Shown here: in pieces, positions 30,023 through 37,763 of the stretch
How the letters are laid out: each line of letters begins with the position of its first letter
Numbering within the stretch: the stretch's first letter is position 1
Assembly (NCBI RefSeq): GCF_009909145.1
Contig: NZ_JAAAPJ010000005.1
Coordinates: 62,001 to 126,000 of the forward strand
DNA from: Corallococcus silvisoli
Lineage (GTDB): Bacteria > Myxococcota > Myxococcia > Myxococcales > Myxococcaceae
DNA: 64,000 nt
Reading direction: 5' to 3'
Notes under the pieces: generated by a model
Database searches by the model: none
Told to the model about the DNA's origin: nothing
The model's input: the letters and a program-made list of their open reading frames with translations, nothing else
Made by a program: the position numbers and the translations under genes

Positions 30023-32230
30023 GTGCTCGCAACATCGCCGACCACGAATGGTGTCGCTGCCCGCAAGAGGGGAGTCCTGACGATGGACGGAGGGATCCCG
30101 GCTTCCTCGAAGTTCAAGCATGCGATCGAATTCGGCAGTGGCGACGCGCTGCGCAACGTGATTCCCCTCCCCCCTGCGGAAGCGGCGCTCGATGACTCGG
30201 GCTATTCGCTGCACGGCACCGGCCCCACGGCCATCACCTGCGCGGTGGGCCGGCCGGACGCGGTGCTGGGTGAGGTGACGCGGCTGTCCCCCACGGTGGT
30301 GTGGGTGGCGCCGCGGCAGCCCCTGATGGACACGTCGGAGGCGCGCACCTTCCCGGTGTACCTGGCGTGCAATGGAGCCACCATCGGACCGCTCAACGGC
30401 GCCTTCATCCGCACGGACACGGACGTGGCCAATTCACCGGTGGGGCTGCAGTTGGTGGGGGTGACGCTGGAGCAGGGTCGGGAGATCCTGGGCTTCCTGG
30501 CGGACTCGCTGCGCCGGGGCGTGGCGGAGCCGGCCGCGTCCGCGCTGCCCGTGCAGGACACCATCTGCGACGCCGAGCGGATCCGCTCCATCTTCGTGGC
30601 CATCTGCGCGTCCGGGAACAAGGGCGTGCTGCGCCGCCAGGGCCGCGTGGTGCGCATGGTGCTGGAGCGCTTCCACGCCGCCACCGGACAGCTGGAGTGG
30701 CGCACCGAGGAGGCCACGCCGGACTGGGGCGACCCCGCGTACGACATCGACGTCATCGGCTACAACTCCGCGTACCGCATGCGCGCGGAGACGGGCCACG
30801 GCGAGGGGGACCGCCTCTTCACCACCCTGCCCGACCAGCTGTTCCGCATCCGGCACCGCTGGCACCGCCGCGTCCCCGCCCCCGAGGGCGTACACGCGCG
30901 CTTCCACCACCCGCTTTGGCGGGAGCTGGGGCTGATGCGGCGCGAGGTGCTGGATCTCTCCTTCTCTGGCCTGTGCGTGCGCTGCCAGCCGCAGGACCTG
31001 ATGTTCCCCGGCCTGCTGCCGCCGCTCATCGAGCTGGAGCTGGGCGACGGCCAGCGGGTGAGCGTGCGCGGGGAGATCCGCTACGTCAGCGGCATGCGCG
31101 AGGACGGCACCGTGCTGTGCGGCCTGAGCGTGCTGCCCTACTCGTCCGACGAGGCGCGCTGGGTGCGCTTCGTGTCGCAGACGATGTCCCCGGCCACGCG
31201 CACCAGCGAGGGCCTGGTGGATCAGCTCTGGGAGCTGTTCAACCGCTCCGGCTTCTTCAGCCTGGGTGGCAGCTCGCCGGAGGAGTTCGAGGAGCTGAAG
31301 GCCAACTTCGCGTCGCTCGCCAAGCGCGCCGCCGAGGTGCCGCAGCTGTTCTGCCAGGCGGTGTGGCCGTCCGAGCGCGGCATCGAAGCGACGCTGTCCT
31401 TCACCAAGCCGTACCGCCACGCGTGGCTGGGCCACCAGGTGGCGAAGCGGCCCGGCAAGCCGCCGGCGGGGGTGCAGGAAGCAGGCGCCATCATGCGCGA
31501 CATCTACCTGCGCACGTTCGAGCACCCGCAGAGCGACCCGGACTTCCACTGGGTGGTGGCCTACGTGGAGGCCCTCAACCCGTGGATCGCCAAGGCGCAC
31601 GTGCGCTACGCGCAGCGGCAGATGGAGGCCGGCTCGGGTCTGGCCTACACGCGGAAGATCCAGAAGATGAAGGCCTTCAGCCACGAGATGACCGGCCGCG
31701 TGCACCCGTACGAGGTCGGCCCCGCCACCGCGAGCGAGCTGAGCCTGCTGGCCGCGACCATTGGCCAGCAGTTCCCTGAGTGCTACGTGGAGTCGTTGGA
31801 TCTCACGCGGGACCGGCTGGACATGACGCCCGTCACGCAGAAGTGGAAGAGCTTCGGCATGGAGCGGGAGCGCTCCATCCTGGTCGCGCGCCGGGACGGC
31901 GTGCCCTGCGCCGCCGCGGTGGTGGAGCTGGGGCAGCTGGGCGCGAACCTGTTCCGCCTGCTTGACAACACGCGCCTGTTCTCCCTGCTGGGGGATGGAA
32001 CGCGCGCGTACTCGGCCCTGATGGACGCGGCCCGGCGCTGGTACGCCGCGCGCAACCGCCCCTCCTTCCTCTACCTGCGCGAGGACGAGGGCGGCGACTA
32101 CGTGCAGGAGTGCGGCCTGCACGACGGCCCGGATCCGTACCTGTGGATCATCTCCTCGAAGCTCGTCCCCGACTTCCTGGAGCACATCAGCGAACTCACC
32201 ATCGGGCGCCGCGGTGCCCACTCCCGTTAA
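30023..32230 (+). CDS. PilZ/YcgR-like c-di-GMP receptor with C-terminal GNAT-like domain
   Basis: 735 residues from GTG 30023, chosen because GGGAGGAAG lies 5 nt upstream. An alternative ATG at 30083 also has an upstream GAGGGGAG. Domain order: a first PilZ-like half without the binding motif (about 65-165), a YcgR-N-like barrel (about 185-275), a PilZ domain with RxxxR at 279-283 (RWHRR) and DxSxxG at 311-316 (DLSFSG), an uncharacterised linker, and a GNAT-like acyltransferase fold at about 572-717. Both c-di-GMP motifs are intact, so nucleotide binding is likely. The acyl substrate is unknown. The HDO gene begins 13 bp after its stop. Confidence 0.75.
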   Translation: MLATSPTTNGVAARKRGVLTMDGGIPASSKFKHAIEFGSGDALRNVIPLPPAEAALDDSGYSLHGTGPTAITCAVGRPDAVLGEVTRLSPTVVWVAPRQPLMDTSEARTFPVYLACNGATIGPLNGAFIRTDTDVANSPVGLQLVGVTLEQGREILGFLADSLRRGVAEPAASALPVQDTICDAERIRSIFVAICASGNKGVLRRQGRVVRMVLERFHAATGQLEWRTEEATPDWGDPAYDIDVIGYNSAYRMRAETGHGEGDRLFTTLPDQLFRIRHRWHRRVPAPEGVHARFHHPLWRELGLMRREVLDLSFSGLCVRCQPQDLMFPGLLPPLIELELGDGQRVSVRGEIRYVSGMREDGTVLCGLSVLPYSSDEARWVRFVSQTMSPATRTSEGLVDQLWELFNRSGFFSLGGSSPEEFEELKANFASLAKRAAEVPQLFCQAVWPSERGIEATLSFTKPYRHAWLGHQVAKRPGKPPAGVQEAGAIMRDIYLRTFEHPQSDPDFHWVVAYVEALNPWIAKAHVRYAQRQMEAGSGLAYTRKIQKMKAFSHEMTGRVHPYEVGPATASELSLLAATIGQQFPECYVESLDLTRDRLDMTPVTQKWKSFGMERERSILVARRDGVPCAAAVVELGQLGANLFRLLDNTRLFSLLGDGTRAYSALMDAARRWYAARNRPSFLYLREDEGGDYVQECGLHDGPDPYLWIISSKLVPDFLEHISELTIGRRGAHSR

Positions 32231-32243
32231 GGAGCCGTCCCCC

Positions 32244-32987
32244 ATGAGCAAGCCCCTGGTCGAATCGCAGTACCTCCCCCACGTCACCGACGTCCGCCAC
32301 CTGCTGGCGACCGGTCCCCACGTGACGACCCTGCTGGATCCGAACGTGGACCCCGCGCTGCTGGAGGCCTTCCTCATCCAGTTGTGTGCCCTGGGCGTCT
32401 ACATGACGGAGCCCGTGGACGGGTGGATCCGCCGCGCCGGGGAGTCCTGTGTCCGCGCGGGGATGGCGGAAGTGGGCGAGAAGCTGATCATGCACGCCAA
32501 GCACGAGGCCGGTCACCACCTGATGATGGTGGAGGACACGAAGAACCTCGTGGCCAGCTGGAACACCCGCCGCTCTCCCAAGCTGGACGCGGAGGCGCTG
32601 ATCGCCCAGGCCCCCACCCCCGCCATGCAGGAGTACCGGCAGATCCACGAGGAGACCATCGCGGGCCCCATGCCGGGCGGCCAGGTCGCCATAGAGTATG
32701 AAATCGAGAACCTGTCCGTGGTGTTCGCGCCCCGGCTCATCGAGCAGTGCAAGCGCGTGCTGGGCCCGGACGTGATGAACTCGCTGTCGTTCATCAAGGA
32801 GCACGTGGAGCTGGACGTGGGCCACACCGCCCTCAACGAGCTCATGCTCAACAAGCTGCTCGGCCAGAAGCCCGAGCACGCGACCACCATCGCCAAGACG
32901 GGCGCCCGCGCGCTGGACATCTACCTGCGCTTCTACGGCGACTGCATGGCGAAGGCGCGGCAGATGCTCCAGGCCGCCGCCGCCTGA
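32244..32987 (+). CDS. Haem-oxygenase-like diiron (HDO) protein
   Basis: 247 residues, all alpha-helical. ATG 32244 has AAGGAG 10 nt upstream. Putative iron ligands on successive helices are H84/H87/E88/H91 (HAKHEAGHH), E151/E153/E155 (EYEIENL), and E186/H187/E189/D191/H194 (EHVELDVGH). The last motif is typical of the iron-containing redox enzymes of the TenA/haem-oxygenase-like superfamily, which oxidise amines or fatty acids in small biosynthetic pathways. No haem-specific proximal His is obvious. Directly downstream of the PilZ-GNAT gene, so the two are probably one transcript and one pathway. Substrate unknown. Confidence 0.75.
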   Translation: MSKPLVESQYLPHVTDVRHLLATGPHVTTLLDPNVDPALLEAFLIQLCALGVYMTEPVDGWIRRAGESCVRAGMAEVGEKLIMHAKHEAGHHLMMVEDTKNLVASWNTRRSPKLDAEALIAQAPTPAMQEYRQIHEETIAGPMPGGQVAIEYEIENLSVVFAPRLIEQCKRVLGPDVMNSLSFIKEHVELDVGHTALNELMLNKLLGQKPEHATTIAKTGARALDIYLRFYGDCMAKARQMLQAAAA

Positions 32988-33001
32988 GACGCCGAAACGA
33001 C

Positions 33002-33039
33002 GACGGGCGCCGGAGCCTCAAAGGCCACCGACGCCCGTC
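33002..33039. terminator. Bidirectional hairpin between the HDO and monooxygenase genes
   Basis: Perfect arms GACGGGCG (33002-33009) and CGCCCGTC (33032-33039) between two convergent genes, with a partly paired 22-nt loop. No strong U-tract on either side. Confidence 0.5.
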
Positions 33040-33065
33040 CGTCCGCCAGGAACGGCCCCGGAGGC

Positions 33066-34706
33066 TCAGGCCCCGAGCGATGCCGCCCGGCGTGAGGCGC
33101 GGCTGCCCCTGCGGGTGAAGGGCCGGATGTCCTGCTTCAGCGCCGCGTGGACCTGCGCGACCCCCGCGTGGTTCGTGGCCGCGTAGACGTAGCGGTCCGG
33201 CCGGAGGACGACCACGTCCGCCGCGTGCTGGGCGAACCAAGCGCCGAGCTTGCCATCCAGATCCACCACCTCCCCCGAGCGGCCCGCGCCCGAGCGCGCC
33301 GCGGGCGCCACCGACAGCCACACGCCGCCAATCTCCTCCGCCATCGTCTTCGCGGCCTGCTGCACGTCCGCGGGCGCCCCCGGCCGCGTCAGCACGGCGA
33401 ACCGGTGGCCGATGACGTCGTCGAGCGGGCGCTCCCCTTCCTCGCCGTGCTCCACGCGCGGCTGCGGGAAGTAGGCCCCCTCCGCCGCCTGCTTGGACTT
33501 GCCGCGCTTGCCGCCGAAGAGGAACCCCTCCGCGTGGAAGAGGTTCGGCTTCATCTTGTACTCGCGGATGAACGGGCCGGTGACGGGCATGTGGTACAGC
33601 AGCTTGATGAAGGCGTTGCGCGCGCGGGCCATCAGCGGGCCTCCCGACGACAGCATCGCCCCCAGCGAGTCCGACAGGCGCATCATCTCCGCGGCGTGCG
33701 GCCGGCGCTCCACCTCGTAGGTGTCCAGCAGCGACGCGTCCGCCGCGCCGCCCAGCACGTGCGCCAGCTTCCAGGTCAGGTTCGCCGCGTCGCGCAGGCC
33801 GGAGCACAGGCCCTGTCCCAGGAAGGGCGGCATCAGGTGCGCCGCGTCCCCGAGCAGGAACACGCGGCCCACCCGCCACTTCTCCGCCATGCGGCTGTGG
33901 TAGGCGTAGAGGTTGACGCTCTTCACCTTCACCGAGTCCGGGTCGATGAACGGCGCGATGATGCTCCGCACGTACTCGGCGGTCTGCACGTACTCCAGGT
34001 CCTGCCCCGGCTTGACCACCGTGTCGAAGCGCATCTCGTCGTGCGCGGTGCGCGTCACGATGCCCACGCGCTCCGGCCCGCAGGGGTAGTAGGTGAAGTC
34101 CGGCGCCGACGACGGCGTCTCCACGGAGATGGCCAGCGCGTGCTCCAGCGCCGTGGTGCCCTCCAGCTTCAGGCCCAGCCGCCGGCGGATGCCGCTCTTG
34201 GCGCCGTCGCACGCCAGCAGGTAGCGCGCGCGCACCGTCAACGTGCGGCCGGACGTGTTGTCCTTCACGCGCACCGACACGCCGTCCTCATCCTGCATGA
34301 AGGACTCGACTTCGTGACCGCGCCACATCGAGACGTGCGCGAAGCGCTCCAGGCCCCGGTGCAGCGAGGCCTCCAGCCGCGGCTGGTTGAACAGCGCCCC
34401 GATGTAGTGACCGTTGGGCCGCTCCACCTTGGTGAAGTCCACCTCGGCGAGCATCCGCATCTCGTCATCCACGTAGGTCATCTTCAGGCACGGGTGGAAG
34501 CCCGGCCCCAGCTCACCCGTGATGCCGGCGGCCTGGAAGATGCGCTGCGCTTCGTCGTCCGCGTTGATGGCCCGGGACTGCGTGTGCGGCGTGATCTCCT
34601 TCTCGATGACCACGGTGCGCAGCCCGTACTGCCCCAGCAGGTTCGCCGCCATGGCACCCACCGGGCCGCTTCCGACGACGATCACATCAACAGATTCCGG
34701 AGCCAT
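33066..34706 (-). CDS. FAD-dependent aromatic monooxygenase (UbiH/MhpA-like group A)
   Basis: 546 residues from ATG 34706, preceded by GGGAGGGAG. Group A flavoprotein hydroxylase motifs in order: VGSGPVGAMAANLLGQYG (FAD ADP-binding), the DG motif in LLACDGAKSGIRRRLG, and the GD motif in FLLGDAAHLMPPFLGQGL followed by RDAANLTWKL. A C-terminal thioredoxin-like lobe (about 450-546) resembles MhpA and polyketide-tailoring hydroxylases. It hydroxylates aromatic rings with NAD(P)H and oxygen. Convergent with the HDO gene, divergent from the methyltransferase gene. Confidence 0.88.
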   Translation of the reverse strand: MAPESVDVIVVGSGPVGAMAANLLGQYGLRTVVIEKEITPHTQSRAINADDEAQRIFQAAGITGELGPGFHPCLKMTYVDDEMRMLAEVDFTKVERPNGHYIGALFNQPRLEASLHRGLERFAHVSMWRGHEVESFMQDEDGVSVRVKDNTSGRTLTVRARYLLACDGAKSGIRRRLGLKLEGTTALEHALAISVETPSSAPDFTYYPCGPERVGIVTRTAHDEMRFDTVVKPGQDLEYVQTAEYVRSIIAPFIDPDSVKVKSVNLYAYHSRMAEKWRVGRVFLLGDAAHLMPPFLGQGLCSGLRDAANLTWKLAHVLGGAADASLLDTYEVERRPHAAEMMRLSDSLGAMLSSGGPLMARARNAFIKLLYHMPVTGPFIREYKMKPNLFHAEGFLFGGKRGKSKQAAEGAYFPQPRVEHGEEGERPLDDVIGHRFAVLTRPGAPADVQQAAKTMAEEIGGVWLSVAPAARSGAGRSGEVVDLDGKLGAWFAQHAADVVVLRPDRYVYAATNHAGVAQVHAALKQDIRPFTRRGSRASRRAASLGA

Positions 34707-35165
34707 TACTCCCTCCCGTTGTGTGCGAGCTGATCCGCTTTGAACCGCGCGACCCACCGACCGAAGCCCCCCCTCGGTCGCAGGTCATGATACCGACAAA
34801 CACTGACCACCCCACTTCGGATCCGCTGTTTCAACACGATCCAGGTGGCCCGCCCCGCCAGCCGAAACATCCGCCCGGCCCCGCCCCGCCGCCCTCCTGA
34901 TAATCAAACGCACCCCTCTGAAAACCTTGCAGGCCCCGCATGCACTTCCGTCCGCGCGCGCGCCGCTGTCTTCCTTTCGGGTCGTGATTTCTTGCAACGC
35001 TTCAAAGTTTCGCGACAGCCACATGAATTCGATGGCTGGGTGGGTATCCTGAGCATGCGGATGTATGCCGGTGAACCCGGAAGGCGCCTCTTGTACGTCG
35101 CACCGGACTGGGCGACAGTGCCGGGGCCGTCCTCCCCCCTGAGCCCCTTGGAGCGCCCAGCGATT
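34707..35165. other. Divergent intergenic region between monooxygenase and methyltransferase genes
   Basis: About 460 bp without a supported gene. The frame opening at 34845 continues into the methyltransferase but its first ~107 residues are low-complexity and lack a ribosome-binding site. GC content drops locally at about 34900-35050. Promoters for both flanking genes must lie here; no convincing -35/-10 pair or palindrome stood out. Confidence 0.5.
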
Positions 35166-35960
35166 ATGCCCAGACTGCAACTTTTTGAATTAGAGGATCA
35201 GCCCTGGTTCCCGAAGGTGCTTCGCCGGGGGGTGACGGACTTCCTCGCGTACGTGTGGAGCCTGTCGGACGACCGCTATTCGGAGTTCGTGAAGCGGCTC
35301 AAGGGCGCGATGGCGGCGATGGGTGAGACGCAGCTGCTGGACATGGCGTCGGGCAGCGCGGGGCCGGTGCCGAAGCTGCTGGAAATGCTGGAGACGCAGG
35401 AGGGCTACCAGGCGACGGCGCTCCTGACGGACCTGTATCCGGAGATCTCCGCGTTCGAGAAGGCGAAGGCGGCGAACCCGGGGAAGATCGACTTCGTGAC
35501 GACGCCGGTGGACGCGACGGCGGTGCCGGCGACGTTCAAGGGCTTCCGCATCATGTGCAACTCGTTCCACCACCTGCCGCCGGACATGGCGCGCAAGGTG
35601 CTGGCGGACGCGGTCGCCCAGCGGCGCGGCATCGCCATCATGGAGCTGGTGGAGCGGCGCGGGCCGGCCATCGCGATGACGGCGGCGGCGCTGATCAACG
35701 TGCCCCTGACGACGCCCTTCATCCGCCCCGTCCGCGCGGACCGCCTGGCGCTCACCTACCTGATGCCGCTCATCCCTCTGGCGGCCGCGTTCGACGGCGT
35801 GGTGTCCTGTCTGCGCACGTACTCCGTGGAGGAGATGCGCGAGCTCACCCAGGGCCTGGGCGACGACTACGTCTGGGACATCGACCGGCTCACCAACCCC
35901 GGGAACCCCTTCGGCTTGATGATGCTCATCGGCCGACCAGCCAATCCCTCCCAAGCCTGA
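35166..35960 (+). CDS. Class I SAM-dependent methyltransferase-like protein
   Basis: 264 residues from ATG 35166. Motif I is LLDMASGSAGPVPKL (57-71), with an acidic residue at the end of strand 2 (LLTDLYPE) and CNSFHHLPPDMARKVL as motif IV/post-motif. Residues about 165-215 contain two hydrophobic stretches that could insert in membrane or pack a lipid substrate, unusual for small O/N-methyltransferases. It lies between a monooxygenase and a P450, which suggests a tailoring role. Acceptor unknown. Confidence 0.75.
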   Translation: MPRLQLFELEDQPWFPKVLRRGVTDFLAYVWSLSDDRYSEFVKRLKGAMAAMGETQLLDMASGSAGPVPKLLEMLETQEGYQATALLTDLYPEISAFEKAKAANPGKIDFVTTPVDATAVPATFKGFRIMCNSFHHLPPDMARKVLADAVAQRRGIAIMELVERRGPAIAMTAAALINVPLTTPFIRPVRADRLALTYLMPLIPLAAAFDGVVSCLRTYSVEEMRELTQGLGDDYVWDIDRLTNPGNPFGLMMLIGRPANPSQA

Positions 35961-36067
35961 GGCTCCTGTCAGCGAGAGGTCACTGACGCCCCAGGCCAAC
36001 GCGAGGCGTCGTGATTTCCTGGATTGAAGGGCGTTCAATGGCCGCTCCTTCAAGGAGGAGCAGGCAC

Positions 36068-36268
36068 ATGGAATGGCTCGAGTTCAAGCGCTGGTCTCCG
36101 GAAGTGCAGCACGCGCTGGCACTGCAGGCGGCCCGGTTGGGCCAGACGGCGATGCACGCCGAAGCGCCGAGGCAGTCCACCGCGATGGTCGCGGCGCACC
36201 GCCTGTGTACGCTGCTGCGCAAGTATCCGCGGACCAACCCGTGGGGCCACCCCGCGTCGGAGTGCTGA
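36068..36268 (+). CDS. Small protein of unknown function (66 aa)
   Basis: The ATG at 36068 is preceded 7 nt upstream by AAGGAGGAG, one of the best ribosome-binding sites in the window. The product is basic and amphipathic: MEWLEFKRW at the start, a helix through HALALQAARLGQTAMHAE, and RKYPRTNPWGHPASEC at the end, with two cysteines. No signal peptide or family recognised. It is 107 bp after the methyltransferase and followed by a strong hairpin, so it may be the last gene of that transcript. Confidence 0.6.
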   Translation: MEWLEFKRWSPEVQHALALQAARLGQTAMHAEAPRQSTAMVAAHRLCTLLRKYPRTNPWGHPASEC

Positions 36269-36279
36269 GCCGCTGACGT

Positions 36280-36318
36280 CTCCGGCCCGTCCGTGGACTC
36301 GCCACGGGCGGACCGGAG
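36280..36318. terminator. Bidirectional terminator-like hairpin
   Basis: Seventeen-bp arms with two imperfect pairs (36280-36296 with 36302-36318) and a 5-nt loop, between the convergent 66-aa ORF and P450 gene. No U-tract. Confidence 0.6.
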
Positions 36319-36330
36319 TCCAGGTGGGGC

Positions 36331-37656
36331 TCAGGCCCCCATGGGGGTCCACTCCACGCGCAGGTGCTGGATGGAGCGGAGGGTGAGGTTCTGCATGGTG
36401 GCGAAGTCCGGGTTCGGCGCCAGGCGCAGGTCCGGCATCTGATCCAGCAGCATGTTGGTGGCGATGAGCGCCTCCAGCCGGGCCAGGGGCGCGCCGATGC
36501 AGAAGTGGATGCCCCGGCCGAAGCCCAGGTGCGACGGGTGGTGGCGGGAGATGTCGAAGCGGTCCGCGTCCGCCAGGAGCGCCGGGTCGCGGCTTCCCGA
36601 CGCGTAGAGCAGCAGCAGCCGCGAGCCCTTGGGCAGCGCGACGCCCGCGAGCTCCACGTCCTCCGTGGTGGTGCGGATCATCCCGTGCGCCACCGAGTCG
36701 AAGCGCAGGGTCTCCTCGATGAGGTGGGGCACGAGCGAGCGGTCCTCGCGCAGCCGCTGCCAGAGGCCGGGCTGGAGCAGGGCCTGCTTCCAGCACTGGG
36801 CCAGCAGCGCTGTCGTCGTCTCATGGCCCGCCGCCAGCATGCTGCCGGCGATGGCGATGATCAGCTCCGGTAGCGTGAGCGCTTCGCCGTCCGCGTCGGT
36901 GGTGACCAGGTAGCTGATGAGGTCATCACACGGCTCATCGCGGCGCTCCCGGATGAGGCGGGCGACGTAGTGCTGGAAGGTGACCCAGCTGCGCGCGAGC
37001 GGCGGCTGCTCCTCCGCGGGGACGCGCGTGAAGATCATCCGGAAGAAGTCGTCACACCAGCGCTTGATGTCGGCCATGTCCTTCTGGGGCACGCCCGCCA
37101 TGCCCAGGATGACCCGCACGGGCAACGGGTACGCGAACTGCGTCACCAGGTCCGCGTGGCCCTGGTGCGCGAACGCGTTGACCAGTTCCTGCGAGACGGC
37201 ATGGATGGGCGCCTCCTGCGCGGCGATGCGCTGCGCGGAGAACCCCCGCCCCATCAGCTTGCGCAGCCGCGTGTGCGTGGGCGGATCCGAGTTGAGCAGG
37301 CTGTCCGCCAGGGGATAGCCCTCGGCGAGGATCGAGAGCGTCTCCGGCGCCAGCACCGACCCCACGTTGCCCATGTCCGCCGACGAGTAGCGCGACGGAT
37401 CCTTGAGCACGTGGCAGATGTCGTCGTACCGGCTCACCAGCCACATCCCCAGCATGGGGTTGTAGCTGACAGGCGCGTCCTGTCTCAGCTGCGCGTAGAA
37501 AGGATGTGGATCCTCGACGTGGGGTCCCGCGAACGGGTTGTACTGGGCGCCCAGATGGGGGCACTTCATGGCGCCAGTGGCCCTGTTGCCATGCACGTCG
37601 GGTTGATTCGCTTCAGACTGTCCTTCTGCCTTCACTGCTTCCACTGCGGTACTCAC
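36331..37656 (-). CDS. Cytochrome P450
   Basis: 441 residues, soluble bacterial P450. GTG start at 37656 with GGGAGGAAG upstream. I-helix oxygen-binding AGHETTTAL, K-helix ExxR in LIEETLRF, and the haem-thiolate loop FGRGIHFCIGAPLAR are all intact. Class I type needing separate ferredoxin and reductase; neither is in the window. It follows menE by 107 bp on the same strand with a palindrome between, so it is likely separately controlled. Likely tailoring partner of the neighbouring monooxygenase and methyltransferase. Confidence 0.93.
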   Translation of the reverse strand: MSTAVEAVKAEGQSEANQPDVHGNRATGAMKCPHLGAQYNPFAGPHVEDPHPFYAQLRQDAPVSYNPMLGMWLVSRYDDICHVLKDPSRYSSADMGNVGSVLAPETLSILAEGYPLADSLLNSDPPTHTRLRKLMGRGFSAQRIAAQEAPIHAVSQELVNAFAHQGHADLVTQFAYPLPVRVILGMAGVPQKDMADIKRWCDDFFRMIFTRVPAEEQPPLARSWVTFQHYVARLIRERRDEPCDDLISYLVTTDADGEALTLPELIIAIAGSMLAAGHETTTALLAQCWKQALLQPGLWQRLREDRSLVPHLIEETLRFDSVAHGMIRTTTEDVELAGVALPKGSRLLLLYASGSRDPALLADADRFDISRHHPSHLGFGRGIHFCIGAPLARLEALIATNMLLDQMPDLRLAPNPDFATMQNLTLRSIQHLRVEWTPMGA

Positions 37657-37703
37657 CGTGAGCTTCCTCCCAGGATGCCCCCCACGGATAATGAATCTAG
37701 TCT

Positions 37704-37716
37704 GACCTGACAGGTC
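37704..37716 (-). promoter_or_regulatory. Palindromic operator candidate upstream of the P450 gene
   Basis: Perfect GACCTG-A-CAGGTC inverted repeat about 48 bp before the P450 start. A TAGATT -10-like hexamer lies just downstream on the minus strand (about 37700-37695), and no good -35 is seen, consistent with activator or repressor control. Confidence 0.4.
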
Positions 37717-37763
37717 TTCTCAGCGAGTCCCGTGAACCCCACCCGTCCTGGAATCCGGGGCGT

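Noticed and set aside
30434..32377. 647-codon frame antisense to the PilZ-GNAT gene
   Set aside because: His/Ala/Leu-rich shadow; the sense frame has PilZ motifs and a promoter.
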